A stretch of 20,066 bases of DNA, from assembly GCA_900547285.1 (NCBI GenBank), contig URGF01000025.1, positions 1 to 20,066 on the forward strand, written 5' to 3'. Shown here piece by piece: positions 15,251-20,066 of this stretch. The position numbers and the translations under genes are program-made. Each line of letters starts with the position of its first letter. Position 1 is the stretch's first letter. The notes under the pieces were generated by a model. It was not told the origin of the DNA. It saw nothing but the letters and a program-made list of their open reading frames with translations, and did no database searches. This stretch comes from an uncultured Collinsella sp. (GTDB lineage: Bacteria; Actinomycetota; Coriobacteriia; Coriobacteriales; Coriobacteriaceae).

Positions 15251-15480
15251 CAGGCTCGAGTTCGTGAGGCGCTTGTCGGGGTGCAGCCCGATCGACCAGG
15301 CGACGAGCATCCCGCCGAAGCAGTCGATGACCGGGCTCAGGTAGACCTTCTCGCCGCCCGGGAGTCTGAACTCGGTGATGTCGGTGAGCCACAGCATGTT
15401 GGGCTCGTCGGCGTGGAAATTCCTGTTCACGAGGTTCTCCGGCGCCTTGTAGACCTCGCCGGCGTAGGAGCTGTAGCCTG
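15251..15480 (-). pseudogene. IS3-family transposase (OrfB) fragment
   Basis: On the minus strand about 76 codons encode YSSYAGEVYKAPENLVNRNF, then PNMLWLTDITEF, LPGGEKVYLSPVIDCFGGML and WSIGLHPDKRL. This is the integrase-core region of an IS3-type OrfB. The first catalytic Asp (LTD, near 15382) and second Asp (DCF, near 15325) remain; the part with the catalytic Glu is absent. An in-frame TAA lies about 9 bases before the conserved part. No start, no OrfA and no terminal repeats are visible, so it cannot move by itself. It ends within a few bases of the tetR stop. It marks a past insertion at the border of the downstream uptake operon. Confidence 0.85.
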
Positions 15481-15504
15481 AGGATCCTTAAAAGAAAGTC
15501 CAGT

Positions 15505-16821
15505 TTATCCTTTCCACTCCAATTGGGAATCCTCCGATGCGCCTTCGAACGCTCGCATGACCTCGATACCGTGCGAGCGTGCGAACTCGACGAGCTCTGC
15601 GTTACGGGCGTTTATGGTGCCGAAGGCGGCGGGGCACACGATAAGGCGCGCGCAGTGGACGAGGAGCTCTTTGGCGTGGGCTATGGTGTTATCCCCGATC
15701 GGTTCGAAGGCGCGCTCGGCCACGCATTCCGCCGCCAGGTCGCGCGCGAGCTCGCAGTCGATGTCCCCTTCGTGCAGAACGCCCGCGTAGAACGCTTTGC
15801 CCTGCCGGATGAGCTGGCGAAACACAGCCGACCCCGTACCTGCGCCGGCGATGACGAACGTGTGCGCATCGCCGTGCGGGCGCCCAATTTCCACGCTGCC
15901 GAAGCGCTCGTTGAAGGTACCATGCTGAAGGCCGTAGAGCTCGCCAATCGTCTCGCGCGTGAATATGTCCTCGGGCGCGCCGGCGCGGAATACCCGGCCG
16001 TCCTTCACGCAAATCACCTTGTCGGCGCTTTTCTGCGCGAGCTCGAGTTCGTGGATGGACATGATGACAGCCACATTCCGCGATTTCGCAAGGTGGCGAA
16101 GTATTCGCAGCAGGTCGATCTGGTAGCGGATATCGAGATACGACGTGGGCTCGTCGAGCACGAGCACACGCGGATCCTGCGCGATGGCGCGTGCGAGCAT
16201 GACGCGCTGGCGTTGCCCGTCGCTTATCTGCATAAAGTCGCGCTCGGCGAGCTCTTCCACATGTGCGGTTTTCATGGCCTCGTCGACCCGACTATTGTCG
16301 TCGGGCGAGAGTGTGCCCATTCGCCCGGTGTAGGGATGCCTTCCCGCCTCTACTATATCGCGGCAGGTGAGGAGCTCGGTCCGGGGGCGATCTGTCAGCA
16401 TAACGGCAAGGTTCCTTGCGAACTCCGCCGTCTTCCATCGGGAAATCTCCCGCCCGTCGAGCTCGACCGCGCCGGCAAGCGGTGCCAGATGGCGTGTGAT
16501 GGTTTTCAAGATGGTCGACTTGCCCGAGCCGTTCGGCCCGATGAGCGCCACGACGTCGCCCGCGCGAACCTCCAGATCGACGCCTTCGACTACGACCTTC
16601 TTGTCGTAGCCCGCCGACAGGTCGCTTATGTGGAAAAGCGGCGTTCCGTCAGCCTGCGTTTCGACCGTAGTTTCGAGGTTCGGCTCCGCTCGGAGGAGGC
16701 GTTCCGCGCGCAGTTCCGCACGAGCCGAAAGTGCCTTCTGGCGCTTTCGTGCGAGCTCAGGACTGTCTAAGCATGGAATGTCCCCTCCGAGCGTTTTGGG
16801 CCGCGGCACGAATTCCCCCAT
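15505..16821 (-). CDS. Iron/haem-type ABC transporter ATPase with extra C-terminal domain
   Basis: This is the ATPase of a FecBCD/BtuCD-type importer. The ABC domain spans about 62-290: Walker A GPNGSGKST (95-103), signature ISDGQ (199-203), Walker B VLVLDE (219-224), D-loop SYLD and H-loop His257. The Q-loop glutamine position reads LTD (AVMLTDRP). A basic, helical N-terminus of about 60 residues precedes the ABC domain. Residues about 310-438 form a separate domain with AHTFVIAGAGTGSAVFRQLI, a Rossmann-like glycine loop, HEGDIDCELARDLAAE and ELVEFARSHGIEVM. Such tails occur in some clostridial relatives and have no clear function known to me. The ATG directly follows the permease stop (TAGATG) with GGTGAGG upstream, so translation is coupled. 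Confidence 0.88.
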   Translation of the reverse strand: MGEFVPRPKTLGGDIPCLDSPELARKRQKALSARAELRAERLLRAEPNLETTVETQADGTPLFHISDLSAGYDKKVVVEGVDLEVRAGDVVALIGPNGSGKSTILKTITRHLAPLAGAVELDGREISRWKTAEFARNLAVMLTDRPRTELLTCRDIVEAGRHPYTGRMGTLSPDDNSRVDEAMKTAHVEELAERDFMQISDGQRQRVMLARAIAQDPRVLVLDEPTSYLDIRYQIDLLRILRHLAKSRNVAVIMSIHELELAQKSADKVICVKDGRVFRAGAPEDIFTRETIGELYGLQHGTFNERFGSVEIGRPHGDAHTFVIAGAGTGSAVFRQLIRQGKAFYAGVLHEGDIDCELARDLAAECVAERAFEPIGDNTIAHAKELLVHCARLIVCPAAFGTINARNAELVEFARSHGIEVMRAFEGASEDSQLEWKG

Positions 16822-17862
16822 CTACCTCACCCGCTTCTTCAACATGAGCGCGATAACCACCGGAGCGCCGAAGATGGCGGTGACGGCGCTGATGGAAAGC
16901 TCGACGGGAGAGAACAGCGTGCGCGCGATCAAATCGCAGCCCGCGCAGAAGATGGCGCCTCCCAAGAAGCACGCAGGAATCACGCGGATGGGCTTCGACG
17001 ACTTTAGCGCCGACTTCACGAGATGCGGAACCGCGATGCCTACGAACGACACCGGACCAGCGAACGCGGTCACGCAGGCGGAGAGCATGCTCGCTAGAAG
17101 GACGAGCACCACGCGGAAGCGTTCGACGTTCACGCCGACGCTTTTCGCGTAGGCTTCTCCCAGCTGGAAGGCGGAAAGGGGCTTCGATATCGCGAATACG
17201 CATGCGCTTACGGTGATCACCACGACCGTGATGACCGCGACGTCGTCCCAGCTCGAACCCGAGAAGCTACCCAAAGACCAGTTGTGCAGGTTCACGATGG
17301 ACTGGTCGTCGGCGAAGGCGATGAGGAAGTTCGTCGCCGCCGAGCAGATGTATCCCACCATGACGCCCGCCACGATGAGCATGGCCATGGAACTTATGCG
17401 CCGTGCAATGAGGAGCACGAAACCGATGGTGATAAGCGAGCCCAGAAACGCTGCGGCCACCATGGCCGGCGAGGACATGGCCTGGTTTGCGCCCAGAAGT
17501 ACGATCATCGTAAGCGCGACGACGAACTTTGCGCCCGAGGAGACGCCCAAGATGAACGGGTCGGCGATGGGGTTGTTGAAAAACGTCTGCAGCAGGAACC
17601 CGGAGAGCGAAAGTGCCCCGCCGAGAAGCACGGCTGAAAGTACGCGCGGCAGTCGAATCTCCCAGATGACCTGGCTTTCCATGGAATTGGCCGCGCCGCC
17701 CGAAAGGATGCCGGGGATGTGGTCTGCGGGCACGAGCACGCTCCCGATGCACAGGTTGGTCCCGATGAGCACGATGAGGGCAACAGCGAGCAGCGCCGTC
17801 ACGACGCGACACCGCGCGGCGCGCCCCGATTCGTCGTATGCCATGGAAAGTCGGCTTTTCAT
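16822..17862 (-). CDS. FecCD-family ABC transporter permease (iron/haem type)
   Basis: This is the membrane channel of the importer. The 346 residues and roughly ten membrane helices are typical of FecCD/BtuC permeases. Family markers are VIWEIRLPRVLSAVLLGGAL, SGFLLQTFFNNPIADPFILG, GVSSGA, WSLGSFSG, and in the last third GPVSFVGIAVPHLVK, the coupling-helix region that contacts the ATPase. The start lies 4 bases after the binding-protein stop; there is little ribosome-site signal, so translational coupling is likely. A single permease gene means a homodimer channel. Confidence 0.93.
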   Translation of the reverse strand: MKSRLSMAYDESGRAARCRVVTALLAVALIVLIGTNLCIGSVLVPADHIPGILSGGAANSMESQVIWEIRLPRVLSAVLLGGALSLSGFLLQTFFNNPIADPFILGVSSGAKFVVALTMIVLLGANQAMSSPAMVAAAFLGSLITIGFVLLIARRISSMAMLIVAGVMVGYICSAATNFLIAFADDQSIVNLHNWSLGSFSGSSWDDVAVITVVVITVSACVFAISKPLSAFQLGEAYAKSVGVNVERFRVVLVLLASMLSACVTAFAGPVSFVGIAVPHLVKSALKSSKPIRVIPACFLGGAIFCAGCDLIARTLFSPVELSISAVTAIFGAPVVIALMLKKRVR

Positions 17863-17866
17863 GGTG

Positions 17867-19438
17867 CTAGCCGAGCTTCCTCAGATAATGGAAGTCGCTC
17901 GTGTCATCGCCGGTGAACGCCCCGTGCAGCTCGTCGATAATGTCGGCGGTAGAAGTCATCTGCTGGTACATGTCGGCGCTTGTGACCCAGACGTTGCCGT
18001 TCTTCACGGCTTTGAACTGCGACAATAGCGCGTTTTTGCCTACGAAGTCGTTCAAGGTGGCAACCGATTCGTCGATGGTGCCGTTGTAGACGATGATGTC
18101 GGCATCCTTCGCTGTCGCGTAGAAGCGCTCCATTTCGAGCGTTACTGACGAACCTGACGTCGACGCCGTCTGCGCGTCATCGAGCGCGTAGCTGCCGCCT
18201 GCAAGCTCGATCATCTGCGCCACGTAGTCGCCCGCCCGCCGCGTGACGGCGGCCCCGTTCGAGTTAATGTAGAAATACGCCACGGTTTTACCTGACGACG
18301 CGAGCCCCGACGTTTGCTCGACGCGGGCCTTCTGCTCGTTGAACAGGTGCGTGGCCTCGTCTTCCTTGTCGAACAGGACGCCGAAAAGCTTAATCCACTC
18401 GACGCGCCCGAGTGCTTTGGGCTCGCTCGACGACTGTTCGGTGAGCACGACGAGCCCGAGCTTCTGCAGCTTTTCCTTCACATCGGGCGTGTGGTTGATC
18501 ATGGTGTTCTCGATGGCGAGCGTGCAGCCCGAGGCCGATATTCGCTCGTAGTCGGGCGCGCTGTACTTGCCGCCGTAGGCGATCGCCCCACTTCCGAGCG
18601 CGCTTTTGAAGCCCGCGACCGAGCAATCGTCGGCTTTCGTGCCCGACATTAAGATATTGTCGTTCGCATCGAGCGCGTCGACCAGGCACATCGTCGCCGA
18701 CGACACGAGGTACACCTTGTCGGCGGGGCGCCTTATGACCGCGATGTCGGAGCTTAACCCATCAGGTACCTTCGCATCTTGCGGCACCACGAGGAAGCGC
18801 TCCCCGTTCGAAACGCAGATAAGCCGCAGGCCGCCTTCGAACTCGTCGACAGTGAAGTGCTCGGCGTATTCAAGCTGAAGCGCTCCCGTCGGCTCCCAGC
18901 CGCAGCCCAAATCGGCGTTGTGGAAGTCGGCCGCGGCGCTTGAAGCCGTTCCCGCAGGGGAGCCGCCGCTTGCATCGTCGCCCGATTTCTCCTTCATGGT
19001 GGATGAGTCGAAGTGGAGCGTGTAGTCGATGGTGTGCGGCGTCGACATGGCGACGGTCTCGGCCGACACGGCGATGTCCTCGTCGAGCGTGACGGGTATC
19101 TCGAACGTGGAGTTGCCGCCGTCGTTTACGGGCGCGTAGTCCACGCCGTCGACGGTCATCTTGTCGTAGTTCGAACTCGACCAGGTGATGGTCGCGGTGT
19201 AGGTGTCGCCATCCTTCACAATTGTGGTGGGTGAGGCGATGCTTGCGCGCCCTGACCCGCCGGAAAGCGAGACGCTCACCGTGTATTCCTGAGAGCCCGC
19301 CGTGCCACCGGTCGCGTTCGGGCTCGCACTGCACCCCGCGAAGGGAAGCGCGAGCAGGGCGACGAGAACGCAGGCGATCGCGCGCGCCGCGATGCTGTGG
19401 AGCTTCCTGTTTTCCCCCTTGGGAAGAATCGACCGCAT
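17867..19438 (-). CDS. ABC substrate-binding lipoprotein with N-terminal NEAT-like domain
   Basis: The 523-residue protein is lipid-anchored: a signal peptide ends in the lipobox LPFAGC with Cys36. Residues about 50-143 form an extra beta-rich domain (IVKDGDTYTATITWSSSNYD, STFEIPVTLDEDIAVSAE, HTIDYTLHF). A low-complexity Ser/Gly/Ala linker follows. The FecB/BtuF-type binding domain lies at about 171-523, with KALGRVEWIKLFGVLFDKED (341-360) as its clearest family signature. The N-terminal domain is homologous to that of the next gene's product, the small lipoprotein. Its layout (a strand-rich module ending in an aromatic HxxxYTLxF segment) recalls NEAT haem-binding domains, but this is inference. 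Substrate could be haem or a ferric siderophore. Only 4 bases separate it from the small lipoprotein gene. Confidence 0.85.
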   Translation of the reverse strand: MRSILPKGENRKLHSIAARAIACVLVALLALPFAGCSASPNATGGTAGSQEYTVSVSLSGGSGRASIASPTTIVKDGDTYTATITWSSSNYDKMTVDGVDYAPVNDGGNSTFEIPVTLDEDIAVSAETVAMSTPHTIDYTLHFDSSTMKEKSGDDASGGSPAGTASSAAADFHNADLGCGWEPTGALQLEYAEHFTVDEFEGGLRLICVSNGERFLVVPQDAKVPDGLSSDIAVIRRPADKVYLVSSATMCLVDALDANDNILMSGTKADDCSVAGFKSALGSGAIAYGGKYSAPDYERISASGCTLAIENTMINHTPDVKEKLQKLGLVVLTEQSSSEPKALGRVEWIKLFGVLFDKEDEATHLFNEQKARVEQTSGLASSGKTVAYFYINSNGAAVTRRAGDYVAQMIELAGGSYALDDAQTASTSGSSVTLEMERFYATAKDADIIVYNGTIDESVATLNDFVGKNALLSQFKAVKNGNVWVTSADMYQQMTSTADIIDELHGAFTGDDTSDFHYLRKLG

Positions 19439-19442
19439 GGCG

Positions 19443-19976
19443 TTACTTCAGTGCGTCGGCGCGCAGATCGACGCCGGCGGATTCGAACACAAGTGTGCGG
19501 TCGTACCACTGCTCTTTTCTAATACTCCACGCGGCACAGGCGGTGTCCTCGTCGAGCGCATCAACGGGCACGTCGTAGGTGTACTTGCCTTCCGCGTTTT
19601 CCACATAGGGGATGAAGTCGGCCTCGCTCGCGGCGGCAGCCTCGTCGCCCGTGCCCATGAAGAGCTTGCCGTAGCCCGTGCCGGAAAGCGTCATCACGCA
19701 GTGCATGGAGCCGTTTTCCACGATGAGCTGGGCGTCCACGATCCTGAACATGTTCGAGCTGGAATCTACGGTGATCGGATAGGTGCCGTCGGCCACCTTG
19801 TCGGCGGTGATGGGGGCAGCGCTTGCGCCCGCGGGCGCATCGGCCGCCTGTTCGGTCTTTTCCTGGGAATCGGCATCGCTTGCCTTTGCGCTGTCGATTG
19901 AATTTCCGGCGCAGCCGGCGAGCGAGAATGCGCAAAGCGCCGCCGACAGGGCGAAGACGAGGGTTTTCTTCAACAT
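19443..19976 (-). CDS. Small lipoprotein with NEAT-like domain
   Basis: The 177-residue protein has a signal peptide (MLKKTLVFALSAALCAFSLAGC) with lipobox Cys22, then an acidic, Ala-rich linker (about 23-57). A single beta-rich domain follows (about 58-167): DGTYPITV, LIVENGSMHCVMTLSGTGYG, KYTYDVPVDALDED, and QWYDRTLVF at the end. It aligns by eye with residues 50-143 of the adjacent binding protein. It probably captures or relays the ligand at the cell surface for the ABC importer. The ATG at 19976 follows AAAGGA by about 10 bases and starts a proper signal peptide; an in-frame start at 20051 would add a charged leader over a hairpin and is unlikely. It is the first gene of the operon in view. 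Confidence 0.85.
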   Translation of the reverse strand: MLKKTLVFALSAALCAFSLAGCAGNSIDSAKASDADSQEKTEQAADAPAGASAAPITADKVADGTYPITVDSSSNMFRIVDAQLIVENGSMHCVMTLSGTGYGKLFMGTGDEAAAASEADFIPYVENAEGKYTYDVPVDALDEDTACAAWSIRKEQWYDRTLVFESAGVDLRADALK

Positions 19977-20000
19977 GGAGGGGGTTCCTTTCAATCGCTT

Positions 20001-20030
20001 CGACCGCCCGTGCCGTGCGGTGGGCGGTCG
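20001..20030 (-). promoter_or_regulatory. Hairpin in the operon's 5' leader
   Basis: CGACCGCCC (20001-20009) pairs exactly with GGGCGGTCG (20022-20030), with a 12-base loop. It sits 25 bases before the start codon of the small lipoprotein gene. It has no T tract in the gene's direction. It may be a regulator dyad or an mRNA leader structure; no Fur box was recognised. Confidence 0.5.
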
Positions 20031-20066
20031 GGATGCGAATGCAACGGGCATGCGTCGTCAGTCGGG

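Noticed and set aside
14588..15430. A 280-codon minus-strand frame that looks like one protein
   Set aside because: Only its first 60 or so codons are transposase; the rest is the antisense of tetR read by chance. Only the fragment is reported.
15523..16770. Long plus-strand frame opposite the uptake ATPase
   Set aside because: The opposite strand encodes clear Walker and signature motifs; this frame shows none.

Overview
The window reads as chromosomal DNA of a high-GC Gram-positive bacterium, most likely a Collinsella or close relative in the Coriobacteriia. The reasons are the roughly 60% GC housekeeping genes with strong AAGGAGG-type ribosome sites, an FtsE with a long Pro/Ala/Gln-rich N-terminal extension, a PTS-based MurNAc pathway, lipoprotein-anchored binding proteins instead of periplasmic ones, and several families of intergenic palindromes. 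The genus is an inference; no search was run.

Layout. Bases 1-538 hold the 3' end of a transketolase C-terminal subunit. Bases 539-1042 are a non-coding stretch with a terminator and two different large palindromes. Next come ftsE-ftsX (cell division) with a terminator, rnr (RNase R) with a terminator, an orphan small serine recombinase with a palindrome just upstream, and a VanZ-like membrane protein. Bases 7115-11558 form a MurNAc recovery locus: murR (RpiR-type regulator), murQ (etherase), murP (PTS EIIBC) and mupG (6-phospho-muramidase, DUF871). A terminator-like hairpin abuts the mupG ribosome site. An ArsC/Spx-like protein follows, then a triple palindrome array and a convergent gene of unknown function. 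tRNA-Gln(CTG) and tRNA-Glu(CTC) share a clear promoter and terminator. After them lie a flippase-like (LPG_synthase_TM/UPF0104) membrane protein, a TetR regulator and a decayed IS3-type transposase fragment.

From 15505 to 19976 four tightly packed minus-strand genes make an iron or haem ABC uptake operon. In transcription order they are a small lipoprotein, a substrate-binding lipoprotein, a FecCD permease and an ATPase with an extra C-terminal domain. The small lipoprotein and the N-terminus of the binding protein carry recognisably homologous domains. That domain pair is the most interesting protein-level observation here.

How the parts work together. ftsEX, the MurNAc locus and possibly the flippase-like protein all relate to the envelope or its turnover. 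The MurNAc genes suggest uptake of muropeptide sugars as phosphosugars, cleavage by MupG, and conversion by MurQ to GlcNAc-6-phosphate, with MurR sensing the pathway. The iron/haem operon lies beyond the IS remnant and may be a separately acquired block.
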